A stretch of DNA of 64,000 bases from CAYYMH01 sp964472785 (GCA_964472785.1 CAYYMH010000001.1:62001-126000); one strand, 5' to 3'. Shown: positions 33,663-42,648, counted from the stretch's first letter. Program-made: numbers and translations. The notes: generated by a model from the sequence alone, not told the origin.

Positions 33663-35474
33663 ATGAGATTATTAAAAACAAAATACATTCTTTTATCGAC
33701 AGCGATTTTACTTGTCACGTTACTGAATGTAGCAGTGATATTTTCTCAGGATTATCTGCCCCGCACCTGGCAAACACGAAAAGTCAATCTCCAGTTTAAC
33801 CGCTACTACGACTGGGAAGAAATGGAACAGGCATTACGGACGCTGGAGCAGGCTTATCCAAAATTCCTCAAATTAGGCTCAATCGGAAAATCGTTCATGG
33901 GCAAAGAACTATGGTACGTAACCATTAACAATCCCGAAACCGGCAAAGAAACGGAAAAGGCTGCCATGTACATCGACGCTAACATTCACGGCAACGAAGT
34001 GCAGGGCGGCGAAGTCTGTCTTTACACCATCTGGTATTTGATGGAGAATTATGATTACAATCCCTACATCAAAAAGTTGGTGGATGAGCGGGTGTTTTAT
34101 CTTTTTCCATCTGTGAATCCTGACGGCAGAGATTACTGGCTGCACAAAGGCGGCTCTGCCCGGACAAGCCAATTTCCTTACGATGACGACAATGACGGTT
34201 TATACGATGAAGATCCGGCCGAAGATCTCGATGGTGACGGCGAAATCGGCGCCATGTTCATTAAAGTTAAACCGGGAGAGGGAACGCATCGATTGGCAGA
34301 CAGCGGTGACCATCTGGTTCCAATTAAAAAGAACGTTGAGGGAAAACCAGATGAACTGGGAGACTACAAATTTGTCGGAACCGAGGGTATTGACAACGAC
34401 GGCGATGGCAGGATCAATGAAGATCAACCCGGTGGTATTGACCCCAATCGGGACTTTGGCAGCATTTGGCAATCAAAGGGAATTCAACGTGGGGCAGGTG
34501 ATTATCCGTTTTGCTGGGTCGAATCACAGCACACGCGGGATTTTTTCTACTCCCATCCGAATATTGCCGGTGTGCAGGCATTCCACAATTCCGGCGGCAT
34601 GGTCCTTCGCGGTCCGGGAGCGAAGCTCAGCGGAGAATACAAAAGAGCTGACCTGTCTGTTTATGATGAGATCGGAAAAGCTGGTGAAAAAATAATTGAG
34701 GGTTACCGCTACATTGTCATTTGGAGCGGGCTTTACACGGTTTGGGGTGGATTCATTGATTTTACTCATGATTTGTTAGGCATTTATTCGTTCTCCAATG
34801 AACTCTGGACCTCGCGAGCCGATCTGGATGGCGATAACAAACGGACCGATGAAGAACGTGAATTTTTCAATAAATTCATCGACATGGAAAATATCTTCGT
34901 TCCCATGCACGAAATCGATCATCCGAAATTCGGCAAAGTCATTATCGATCGCGACCGAACCAAATTGAGCGGACGGGTGCCACCGACCTGGCTTTTGGAG
35001 GAGCTCTGTCACCGCAACATGGCATTTTGTCTCTACCATGCGAACGAGATGCCGTTACCAAAGATTAAAAAACTGTCAGCCGAAAAAATCGCAGATAATA
35101 TGTACAAACTCAAAGTGGCGATCTACAACGAGCGGCTCATGCCCACCATGTCCGCCGCAGCCATCGAGAATAAAGTGCAGCGACCCGATATCCTGTCACT
35201 TGACGGCAATGTGAACGTGTTAGCTGTGGGAAAAAACAAACGATCCAGCCTGTCCCACATTCCGGCGCGCTACCGCCGCTACTTTATGAGAACAGAGGAC
35301 AGCAACGTGGATTACATCGATCAAAAGAATTTGAAAAATCTGCGCCTCAACCACGGCATCCCCGGCAAAACCGAAGTCGAATATGAATACCTGATCGAAG
35401 GCAAAGGAAACGTCACCGTGACGCTGGATTGCCAGAAAGCTGGAACCGACTCCAAAAAAATTACCATCCAATAA
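33663..35474 (+). CDS. exported M14 family zinc carboxypeptidase
   Basis: The 603-residue protein has a signal peptide (TAILLVTLLNVAVIFSQ) and the canonical M14 set: zinc ligands His109 and Glu112 in NIHGNE, His308 in AFHNSGG, and catalytic Glu380 in FSNELW. It carries the same Asp-rich insertion (DDDNDGLYDEDPAEDLDGDG) as its neighbour, with two EF-hand-like loops that may bind calcium. It should act on peptides or peptidoglycan-like substrates in the periplasm or outside. It lies 38 bases after its paralogue and ends before a strong terminator, so the two form one transcription unit. Confidence 0.9.
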   Translation: MRLLKTKYILLSTAILLVTLLNVAVIFSQDYLPRTWQTRKVNLQFNRYYDWEEMEQALRTLEQAYPKFLKLGSIGKSFMGKELWYVTINNPETGKETEKAAMYIDANIHGNEVQGGEVCLYTIWYLMENYDYNPYIKKLVDERVFYLFPSVNPDGRDYWLHKGGSARTSQFPYDDDNDGLYDEDPAEDLDGDGEIGAMFIKVKPGEGTHRLADSGDHLVPIKKNVEGKPDELGDYKFVGTEGIDNDGDGRINEDQPGGIDPNRDFGSIWQSKGIQRGAGDYPFCWVESQHTRDFFYSHPNIAGVQAFHNSGGMVLRGPGAKLSGEYKRADLSVYDEIGKAGEKIIEGYRYIVIWSGLYTVWGGFIDFTHDLLGIYSFSNELWTSRADLDGDNKRTDEEREFFNKFIDMENIFVPMHEIDHPKFGKVIIDRDRTKLSGRVPPTWLLEELCHRNMAFCLYHANEMPLPKIKKLSAEKIADNMYKLKVAIYNERLMPTMSAAAIENKVQRPDILSLDGNVNVLAVGKNKRSSLSHIPARYRRYFMRTEDSNVDYIDQKNLKNLRLNHGIPGKTEVEYEYLIEGKGNVTVTLDCQKAGTDSKKITIQ

Positions 35475-35482
35475 CATGTCTT

Positions 35483-35518
35483 AAATTGCCCCGGGACTTT
35501 GCCGGGGCAATTTCATTT
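35483..35518 (+). terminator. Rho-independent terminator of the M14 pair
   Basis: AAATTGCCCCGG (35483-35494), a 7-base loop, then CCGGGGCAATTT (35502-35513) give a perfect 12-base-pair stem. The run TTTCATTTTTT follows. It ends the M14 transcription unit 9 bases after the stop codon. Confidence 0.85.
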
Positions 35519-35582
35519 TTTGCAAAACCACAACATCTGAAAGAAGCTGTTTAATTCGTATTATTTTCTTGACATTTTGAAT

Positions 35583-35924
35583 TCATTCAATTATATTGAT
35601 GTGTAATCGCAATATCTCTGAAAAATCATATTCCAAACGTTGTATTGTTTGTTTCAATAATGCCTTGGTTCCTTTGGTTAATATTATTGTAATATCATAG
35701 CCTTTATCAAAAGCTAATGCTATGATACCAATAAAAGCTCTTGTTTTACCACTTTGTATTTTGCCAAGTAAAATTTTAGGTTTTTGAGATGATGTGTCAT
35801 TTTCTATTAATTTATCGACAGTATATTGCATACAATTTCTTAATGCATTACTATCTTTTCTTTTTCGTACCAATTCCTCAAATATAGAAGTATCTCTCTT
35901 GCAGAATTCAAATTTATTATTACC
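35583..35924 (-). pseudogene. remnant of a P-loop helicase-type protein
   Basis: Reading on the minus strand after an in-frame TAA at 35925-35927, the frame is open for 113 codons. It holds a Walker A motif (GKIQSGKT) followed by a helicase-like strand (GYDITIILTKGTKALLKQ), as in Z1/DEAD-type helicase proteins of mobile or defence loci. Family members are several hundred residues longer, and no helicase motifs follow. No start codon with a ribosome site exists for the upstream part. It is a decayed fragment, and the upstream 71-codon ORF may be another piece of the same gene. Confidence 0.55.
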
Positions 35925-35982
35925 TTATCGACAAAAATTAGCTGACCGCTTTTGGTTCGATTGAATTTAAGTGTTAAGTACA

Positions 35983-36198
35983 TTATTTATTAGATGTCGT
36001 GTGTGATTTCATCATATTTGCATTCTTGTCTAACAATCCGTCTTTGTTATTCCAAGCATTTAAAATTTGATCTTTCACATTTTCGCTTATCCCTTTAGCT
36101 TCCTTGTAATCTTCTGCAACTAATAGATTGTTTATTCTTTTTGTACATTCATTTTCAAATTTGTTATCCTGGTTTAACTTTTTCAAGAAATTATCCAA
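35983..36198 (-). pseudogene. possible N-terminal piece of the same helicase-type gene
   Basis: This minus-strand ORF of 71 codons (MDNFLKKLNQDNKFENECT...) is helical, A/T-rich and not recognised on its own. It lies directly upstream of the P-loop fragment on the same strand, separated by about 58 bases with stops in all useful frames. The most economical view is that both are pieces of one decayed gene, but a separate small gene cannot be excluded. Apart from the two pieces, the region 35519-36370 holds only the hairpin at 36232. Confidence 0.4.
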
Positions 36199-36231
36199 GG
36201 CTGTTAACAGGTCATCTACAAATTGACAATT

Positions 36232-36273
36232 ATGGTTCTTCTGCCAACTTTGGCAGAAGAACCATCTTTTTTT
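36232..36273 (+). terminator. perfect 15-bp hairpin with T-run, no obvious gene upstream
   Basis: ATGGTTCTTCTGCCA (36232-36246), tetraloop ACTT, then TGGCAGAAGAACCAT (36251-36265) form a perfect stem, and CTTTTTTT follows. It reads as a + strand intrinsic terminator, yet the only + strand gene upstream already ends at 35474 with its own terminator. It may end a small RNA or be left from a lost gene. Confidence 0.7.
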
Positions 36274-36370
36274 AAGCGCCGTTTAAAATATGATAAAGTG
36301 TTTTGAGACGCCCTGAGAGAGCGACCTTCACGTGTTGATTCAATTATTTTAAAAAAATTGAAAAAAATGC

Positions 36371-36398
36371 TTGACAAATATGAAATAATTTTTATATT
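36371..36398 (+). promoter_or_regulatory. sigma70-type promoter of the TetR gene
   Basis: TTGACA at 36371-36376 is a perfect -35 box, and TATATT at 36393-36398 serves as -10 with 16-base spacing. A palindromic operator begins 9 bases downstream. The leader to the TetR start is about 270 bases, in which I see no other gene. Confidence 0.65.
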
Positions 36399-36406
36399 AT
36401 TAAGTA

Positions 36407-36425
36407 AACAGAGCAGCGCTCTGTT
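36407..36425. promoter_or_regulatory. palindromic operator at the TetR promoter start site
   Basis: AACAGAGC-AGC-GCTCTGTT is a perfect 8-base inverted repeat with a 3-base centre, placed over the expected transcription start. Size and position fit autorepression by the TetR-family protein encoded at 36675. Confidence 0.6.
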
Positions 36426-36674
36426 CAGTCTTCAAGCGATAAGCAGGATCGTCTTTCCATAAATGGCAATGAGGCTAAAATGATTTTCTCTTTGGCTGGC
36501 TGGATGAAAAACTCGTGTTACTCCTCTGTATCTTTGAATAAAACGCTTTGTCTGAAGTTTCGATTGTATATTTTCTGGTTAACATACATCTTGATCGATC
36601 ATAGAATTTTCATTACGGTAAATTGAAAATGACCTGTGCTTAAATGCGTGAACTTTAAATTCTGAAAAAATTTA

Positions 36675-37331
36675 ATGATAAAAATGGCACAAAACAAACA
36701 GAACGCGAATGCTAAATTTGAAGACATCATAAAAGCGGCCAAAAAATTATTCTCCGAACAGGGCTATGAAAACACAACCGTTCGTCAGATCGTGAAAGAG
36801 GCAAATACATCGATGGGGAATTTGTATTTCCATTTTCCCAATAAGCTAAGTATCTTGAAGTATATGTGTAAAAACTACATTGACATTCTGAGAGACCAGA
36901 TTCCCAAAATTCATGAATTATCGCTACCTCCTGATGTGGCTTACACACTCGATTTGAAAATCGGTTATATCAATACCTTGGAAAACCCGAAGCTTTTTCC
37001 GCTCTGGCTGGTGATTCGGAGAATCCCCGAAATTCACAAATACTCCCTAACAAATAAAAAAGTCAGGCTGAAAACTTTCTTTGGTGATCTTAAATCCGAC
37101 GAAGAATTGGATATTTTGGCAATCGCGATTCAGGGAATAACCGATTCATTTTATGAACAAAAAGGTGAAGGAAAATTTAAGAATAGCCCGTTAAAGGTCA
37201 GTGACCTCATTCTGGATTATTCGTTGCGTTTATTAGGCTATTCTGAACAGGAAATCAAAAATGCGATTCAGGAAGCTGATAAATACATTGAAAAAGAAAA
37301 TATCACTATCGATGAATATTTTTTGACTTAA
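36675..37331 (+). CDS. TetR/AcrR family regulator
   Basis: The 218-residue protein has a typical N-terminal TetR helix-turn-helix (AAKKLFSEQGYENTTVRQIV...NTSMGNLYFHFPNK) and a helical ligand-binding C-terminal domain of no identifiable specificity. Two starts are possible, ATG 36675 or ATG 36684, and neither has a clear ribosome site. The promoter upstream has a 19-base palindrome likely to be its own operator. The next gene is a TonB-dependent receptor, so it may control uptake of the receptor's ligand. Confidence 0.9.
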   Translation: MIKMAQNKQNANAKFEDIIKAAKKLFSEQGYENTTVRQIVKEANTSMGNLYFHFPNKLSILKYMCKNYIDILRDQIPKIHELSLPPDVAYTLDLKIGYINTLENPKLFPLWLVIRRIPEIHKYSLTNKKVRLKTFFGDLKSDEELDILAIAIQGITDSFYEQKGEGKFKNSPLKVSDLILDYSLRLLGYSEQEIKNAIQEADKYIEKENITIDEYFLT

Positions 37332-37358
37332 CCAAAAAACTGTAATATGAACCCGGAG

Positions 37359-37466
37359 GGAGGTGATATTGCTATCTTTACTAAATCATTATTCGTTAAC
37401 CAGACTTCAATTTTCAAGGAGGTGATGCCCAAAAAAATTAAGCAATATTCTGTTATTTTAATTTAG
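37359..37466 (+). other. two overlapping micro-ORFs with extended ribosome sites
   Basis: GGAGGTGAT occurs twice (37359-37367 and 37418-37426), each matching the complement of the 16S rRNA 3' end over nine bases; the second extends to AAGGAGGTGAT. The first precedes TTG 37369, giving MLSLLNHYSLTRLQFSRR and a TGA at 37423-37425. This overlaps ATG 37425, which gives MPKKIKQYSVILI and ends at TAG 37466. The TGATG overlap suggests coupled translation. They lie 55 bases before the TonB receptor, which has its own AAGGAGGAGGAG site. A translated leader that controls the receptor is possible. Confidence 0.35.
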
Positions 37467-37521
37467 GAATCATCATTAATTAACAGTTATTCATTCAAAA
37501 AAATGAGATAAGGAGGAGGAG

Positions 37522-40320
37522 ATGATAATTCATTTGAAAAAATCATTAACCCTCAGTTTTGTAATTTTATTCTGTTTATTGTTTGTTTTCAGCTCTGTTA
37601 ACGCCCAATCGAGAGGGAGCATTACAGGGCGAGTTACTGATGCAACATCAGGTGAGTATTTACCGGGTGCGAATGTCATGATCGAGGGAACCAATTTTGG
37701 CGATGCCTCCGATCGTGAAGGTGTTTATGTGATTCAGAATGTCCCGCCTGGCAGCTACACCTTAAAAATTTCCTATATCGGCTATGAGCCATATTCTTCA
37801 AGCGTGACCATCGAAGCTGGCGAACGAACGGAGCATGATGTTAAGCTCGAAGTCAGTTATGTGGAAATGGAACAGGTTGTGGTTGAAGGAATGCGTCAGG
37901 GGCAGGTTAAAGCCTTGAGTCAGCAGCGCACCGCTGTAAATATTCAAAATGTGGTTTCACAGCAACAGATCGAGCGTTTTCCTGATGAAAATACAGCAGA
38001 TGTACTAAAACGAATTCCAGGCATTTACATTCAAAACAGCCTGGGAGAAGGTCGCTTTGCCCTGATCCGCGGTACAGATCCTCGCCTGAATACTGTTACG
38101 GTGAACGGAGAGAAGCTCGCGTCCAACCGTACCGAACAACGCTATCCTCAATTGGACATTATCGGTTCCAGTCATCTTGCCTCTGTTGAAGTTGTCAAGG
38201 CAATGACACCAGACCTGGACGGCGACGCCATCGGCGGCTCGATCAATCTGGTCACCCGAAGTGCATTTGACTATCCCGGCAGACAAATCGATGTCAGATT
38301 GGGGAGTGGCTATGCGGAAATTGATGGCAAAATCATCGGGGAGGGAAAGGTTAACTTCAGCAATGTGTTTGGAGAGAATCGGAACTTCGGAGTTACTTTT
38401 ACTGCCAATTGGGATCAAAAAACACGCGGCACACACAATACCGAACCCCGGTGGGATGACAAAGAAGATATCAATAACAACAAAATTCCTTTTGCACTGA
38501 AGGACCTTACATTAATGGATTATAACAGCACCTTCGCGCGTTACGGAATTGGTGCAGGTTTGGAATATCGTCTCTCAAATAATCATCAATGGAATGTGCG
38601 AGCATTGTTCAGTCAATTTGATGAAGAACAATACCGGGGTGAAAACCGCCTTCGAGTTGACAAAGGAGATTATTTAAATCCTGAGGGCACTTTAACTGAA
38701 AAATCGCGAATCGTCCGCAGTCACAAATATCGTACTGAAGAGTTGATTCAGCAGCAGTATTCTTTTGGTGGGCTTCATAAATTCGGAAACATGTCGCTGG
38801 ACTATTCGGTTGGCTATAGTTTTGCCGATGAAACGCACAAACCACAGTATGCTTCTGAATGGGACTTTGACGAGAAGGTAAACACGTCGCTGAATTTGTC
38901 CTCGCCGGAAGCACCCAAATGGACTTTTAACAACATAGATGATGCGGAGCAATATGATCCGGATAAATACACACTTGCCCAGATCGATTATCGAAACACC
39001 TATGCATCCAATTCTCACACTATGGGGGCTTTTAACTTTAAAATGCCTTATAATCTGGCAAGTTATCCTGCGGAATTCAAAATGGGCGCTAAAGCAACTT
39101 TTGGTAAAAAGGACCGGGATGAAGACCGCTGGAAATATAAATGGAAAGGTGATGAAAAGGTCAAAATGAGCCAGATGCTTTATGACGAAGAACAAAAAGC
39201 ATTTTTCAACGACAACTATGACCGTTTTGGCCCAGTTCCTGATCAGGATAAAGTTGAAAAATTCTTCGAGGAGCACAGAGATGGTGACCTCAAGGGTCAG
39301 TTCAGATATTGGGACTCTGAAGGACAAAACTTTCTCGCCAACGAAGATATTTACGCTTATTACGCGATGACAACCGTGAACCTTGGAAAATTGATGGTTC
39401 TGGGGGGATTGCGTCATGAATTCACCAAGAGCGACTATGATGGCACCCGGCTTCTTTTCGATGACTCCGGCGATTTTTCCAGCATGGAACGGGTCAACGC
39501 GAAACGTGATTACAATAACTTGCTGCCAATGTTACATCTAAGGTATCAATTGAACCCAATGACGAACTTAAGGCTGGCGTACACGCAAGCCATCGCCCGA
39601 CCGAATTACTGGGATTATGCGCCTTATTACTTTGTAGATCCAGATGGTGAGGAGATCGCGGCGGGTAATCCGGATTTAAAACCGACGACATCTCAGAATG
39701 TCGATTTGATGTTCGAATACTATTTCCAGGGAATTGGTATTGCTTCAGGTGGTTTTTTCTACAAAGACCTCCGGGACATTATTTACGTGCAGACCTCCAA
39801 AGTTGTCGGTGGCGTCTATGATGATTTCGAAATCGAGCAGGCAATTAACGGCGGTGATGCCAAGCTTTATGGTTTTGAGTTGAATTGGCAACAGGAATTC
39901 TCCTTCCTGCCCGGCTTTCTAAGTGGGCTTGGAATCTACGCCAACTATACCCATACCTGGGCTGATGCAAACCTCATGGGACGTGAGGGATTTTTGCCGG
40001 GACAGGCTGGTGACGTGGCCAATTTCTCGCTCGGTTATGAAAAATACGATTTTTCAGCGAGACTGAGCGCCAGCTATCGCGATAAGTTCATCATGGAAGT
40101 GGGCAAAGACAAAGATCGAGATGAATGGCTCGATAAGCACATGCAACTTGATTTTTCCGCAACTTATAATGTGCTGCCGTGGATGCAAGCCTACATTGAT
40201 ATCATCAATCTCACAAATGAACCCCATTATGAATATCTGGGCGTTCGTAATCGTCCTGTTGTTGTTGAGTATTTTTCATGGTGGATGAAGACTGGCTTAA
40301 AATTCCGTTTTGGCAGGTAA
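37522..40320 (+). CDS. TonB-dependent outer-membrane receptor
   Basis: The 932-residue protein has a signal peptide, a carboxypeptidase-regulatory-like beta domain (ITGRVTDATSGEYLPGANV...), a plug domain (VVSQQQIERFPDENTADVLKRIPGI, VNGEKLASNR) and a 22-stranded barrel ending in KFRFGR. The plug pattern is like TIGR01782-type receptors (TonB-Xanth-Caul), which import oligosaccharides or other large ligands. The ligand is unknown. The gene follows the TetR regulator and ends at a hairpin. It probably supplies the outer-membrane step of the uptake region that continues to the end of the window. Confidence 0.92.
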   Translation: MIIHLKKSLTLSFVILFCLLFVFSSVNAQSRGSITGRVTDATSGEYLPGANVMIEGTNFGDASDREGVYVIQNVPPGSYTLKISYIGYEPYSSSVTIEAGERTEHDVKLEVSYVEMEQVVVEGMRQGQVKALSQQRTAVNIQNVVSQQQIERFPDENTADVLKRIPGIYIQNSLGEGRFALIRGTDPRLNTVTVNGEKLASNRTEQRYPQLDIIGSSHLASVEVVKAMTPDLDGDAIGGSINLVTRSAFDYPGRQIDVRLGSGYAEIDGKIIGEGKVNFSNVFGENRNFGVTFTANWDQKTRGTHNTEPRWDDKEDINNNKIPFALKDLTLMDYNSTFARYGIGAGLEYRLSNNHQWNVRALFSQFDEEQYRGENRLRVDKGDYLNPEGTLTEKSRIVRSHKYRTEELIQQQYSFGGLHKFGNMSLDYSVGYSFADETHKPQYASEWDFDEKVNTSLNLSSPEAPKWTFNNIDDAEQYDPDKYTLAQIDYRNTYASNSHTMGAFNFKMPYNLASYPAEFKMGAKATFGKKDRDEDRWKYKWKGDEKVKMSQMLYDEEQKAFFNDNYDRFGPVPDQDKVEKFFEEHRDGDLKGQFRYWDSEGQNFLANEDIYAYYAMTTVNLGKLMVLGGLRHEFTKSDYDGTRLLFDDSGDFSSMERVNAKRDYNNLLPMLHLRYQLNPMTNLRLAYTQAIARPNYWDYAPYYFVDPDGEEIAAGNPDLKPTTSQNVDLMFEYYFQGIGIASGGFFYKDLRDIIYVQTSKVVGGVYDDFEIEQAINGGDAKLYGFELNWQQEFSFLPGFLSGLGIYANYTHTWADANLMGREGFLPGQAGDVANFSLGYEKYDFSARLSASYRDKFIMEVGKDKDRDEWLDKHMQLDFSATYNVLPWMQAYIDIINLTNEPHYEYLGVRNRPVVVEYFSWWMKTGLKFRFGR

Positions 40321-40358
40321 TATTTTATTTCTAAAAAATTAAATTAATAGCTGAATTA

Positions 40359-40394
40359 AACAGACAGTGCATTTTATTAAATGCGCTGTCTGTT
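40359..40394 (+). terminator. probable terminator after the receptor gene
   Basis: AACAGACAGTGCATTT (40359-40374), loop TATT, and AAATGCGCTGTCTGTT (40379-40394) form a 16-base stem with one G-U pair. The T-run after it is weak, with GTGTTTTT several bases further on. Its position 38 bases after the receptor stop fits transcription termination. Confidence 0.55.
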
Positions 40395-40614
40395 GCTAAA
40401 GTGTTTTTCAGCAAAAATTGTTTTGAATTATTTTTCAGGTTATATATTAGATTTTTCAGCTAAATTATGCAATTGATCAGATCCAAACCTGGTTAAAAAA
40501 ATATTTAATTTTACCGGTCATCATTATTTATGTTATATGAATAAGGCGCCTGTTTACTTTTATGTTTTATTAAATTAATTGCATTAAATTTAATACCTTG
40601 AGGAGGGTATTCCT

Positions 40615-42438
40615 ATGAAAATATCCACCATACGTTTTTTGCTTGTAATCCTGGTGCTAATGATTTCTGAGGTTTTTTCCCAAACGATTAATATTACACC
40701 GAACTTATTATATTTTGGGAAAATACCTGAGGGTAAACAGGCGATCAGAGATATATTAATTTACAATATCGGCAGCAATACTCTCAACATCACAAATTTA
40801 CGCATTGAAGGAACTAATGCGACTTGTTTTAAAATGGCTTCTAATCCGGGTAACATTTCCCTTGGCATTGCACAAAAACATGTGCTGCAGATAGAATTCA
40901 TTCCGAGCGCTGAAGGAAATTTCTCTGGAAAAATTATCATAGAAAGCAATGCCAGCACCAGTCCTGATTTTGCCGATCTTAGCGGAGAAGGTACCAGGCT
41001 TGATGATGGCTTTATTGCATTTGAAAGAATTTTTGGCGGCCCTAATAATGATGGAGCTGGATCGGTAATCGAGACAGCGGATAAGGGATTTGTCATAGTC
41101 GGCTCAACTGTGCGTTTGAACGAAGAATATAGCGATGCTTCATTGATTAAACTCGATGCTTATGGTCAGATCGAGTGGAATCAGTGGTACGGAGAAGAAG
41201 AATGGAGCGAAAGCCTCTATGAGGTCATTCCCAGTGAAGATGGGGGGTACCTCGCTGTCGGATCTCATTCCTATTCAGAACAACGTGGTGAACCAAATAT
41301 TTATGCAATCAAAACAGATGCATCTGGAAATCTGATATGGCAAAAATCTTATGGTATATCAGAATATAAGCCTGACGCACCCGCTGACATCATTCCCTCT
41401 GGCGATGGTGGATATTTAATCGCAGGATACTCCCAAAGTCAACAGAATAAAGAAGCCTATCTCATTAAGATTGATGCCGATGGCAATATAATCTGGGAAA
41501 AAACTTATGGTGGTTCTGGTGGCAATGAGATCAAAAAAATCAGACAAACAACTGATGGCGGATATGTATTTGTGGGATCAACCAGTTCGTTTTATACAGG
41601 TTCAGAAGGTGATTTTGATTTTTACCTTGTCAAAACTGATGCCGAAGGAAATTTAATATGGGAAAAACATTATGGAGGCACTGATTGGGACCGAGCCAAT
41701 AGTTTTGTCATTACAAACGATGGGGGATATTTAATGGTCGGTTACACTGCCAGCCCTGAATTTGGCGCTGTTGCCCGTGATATTTACCTGGTTAAAGTTG
41801 ATGCGGATGGCAATAAACAGTGGCAAAATATTTATGGTTGGGAGCATAAAGACAGCGCTTCAGACGTTGTCGTTACCAGGGATGGAGGATATTTGATAGT
41901 AGGCTCATCTGAAAGACTTTACGACAGCAATTTTGATACCTGGCGTTCCGATTTATATGTTATCAAAACAGATGGATCAGGAAACGAACTTTGGAGTAAA
42001 CTGTTTGGCAGTGACCATGATGAGAGTGCATCCTGTGTGCGTCAGGTCAGCGATGGTGGTTACATCATTAGCGGTAGAACCAGAAGTTATAGCAAGGATT
42101 CGGAGATCTATCTGCTCAAACTGGATAAATCAGGTGGATTTTCTTTTGTTTTTGATTATTCAGATATCCTTCCGACGGAATTTCATCTGTTCCAAAATTA
42201 TCCCAATCCATTCAATAACATAACCAGCATTAGTTATCAATTATCAGAAGATTCATTTGTTGAGTTGAACGTTTATAATATTTCTGGCCAAATTATTCGG
42301 AGGCTAATTCAAAAATTTCAACAAGCCGGATTATATCAAATAAAATTTGAAGCGGATGCTCTACCAAGCGGTTTGTATTTCTATCAAATTAGAGCTGATC
42401 ATCAATCCAATGCAAAGCGGATGTTGCTGTTGAAATAA
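40615..42438 (+). CDS. secreted propeller-repeat protein with sorting tail
   Basis: The 607-residue protein has a signal peptide (FLLVILVLMISEVFSQ), then a choice-of-anchor-D/ASPM-like beta domain (residues about 25-130), then eight to nine repeats built on DGGYLIVGS...LIKIDADGNIIWEKTYGG, as in beta-propeller proteins of marine and soil anaerobes. It ends in a sorting tail (FQNYPNPFNNITSISY...GLYFYQI). It has no catalytic motif. It is probably displayed on the cell surface and binds something; no ligand can be given. The ribosome site GAGGAGGG is strong. Confidence 0.82.
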   Translation: MKISTIRFLLVILVLMISEVFSQTINITPNLLYFGKIPEGKQAIRDILIYNIGSNTLNITNLRIEGTNATCFKMASNPGNISLGIAQKHVLQIEFIPSAEGNFSGKIIIESNASTSPDFADLSGEGTRLDDGFIAFERIFGGPNNDGAGSVIETADKGFVIVGSTVRLNEEYSDASLIKLDAYGQIEWNQWYGEEEWSESLYEVIPSEDGGYLAVGSHSYSEQRGEPNIYAIKTDASGNLIWQKSYGISEYKPDAPADIIPSGDGGYLIAGYSQSQQNKEAYLIKIDADGNIIWEKTYGGSGGNEIKKIRQTTDGGYVFVGSTSSFYTGSEGDFDFYLVKTDAEGNLIWEKHYGGTDWDRANSFVITNDGGYLMVGYTASPEFGAVARDIYLVKVDADGNKQWQNIYGWEHKDSASDVVVTRDGGYLIVGSSERLYDSNFDTWRSDLYVIKTDGSGNELWSKLFGSDHDESASCVRQVSDGGYIISGRTRSYSKDSEIYLLKLDKSGGFSFVFDYSDILPTEFHLFQNYPNPFNNITSISYQLSEDSFVELNVYNISGQIIRRLIQKFQQAGLYQIKFEADALPSGLYFYQIRADHQSNAKRMLLLK

Positions 42439-42529
42439 TCGAATACGATAAAAACCATTGACAGTGTTATTAATTAACACTTTGATTTTAGTGTAAATAG
42501 AATACATAATTTCTGACAAAATTGGAAAT

Positions 42530-42551
42530 GGCGTAGTAACTTTACTGCGCC
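42530..42551 (+). terminator. terminator-like hairpin
   Basis: GGCGTAGTAA (42530-42539) and TTACTGCGCC (42542-42551) pair with one G-U. The tip must open to a small loop, and the downstream T-run is poor. It lies 91 bases after the propeller gene's stop and before the dehydratase operator. Confidence 0.35.
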
Positions 42552-42609
42552 TTCTCCACATTTATTGGGTAGTATTGAGGGGTGCAATTGTTAAAAAACA
42601 GGATATGAG

Positions 42610-42627
42610 AAACCGTTTCAACGGTTT
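42610..42627. promoter_or_regulatory. palindrome upstream of the dehydratase gene
   Basis: AAACCGT-TTCA-ACGGTTT is a perfect 7-base inverted repeat with a 4-base centre, 22 bases before the start codon. Length and composition suit a repressor operator of LacI or GntR type. No such regulator lies in the window. Confidence 0.35.
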
Positions 42628-42648
42628 ACCAATTTGAGGTCATTTATG

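Noticed and set aside
35483..36273. An integrated element with attachment sites around the helicase remnant
   Set aside because: No integrase, transposase, direct repeat pair or tRNA edge could be seen; only fragments and hairpins are present.
38692..39417. A 241-codon ORF on the minus strand inside the TonB receptor gene
   Set aside because: It is the reverse-strand shadow of a well-supported receptor frame, with no start signal and no recognisable motif.
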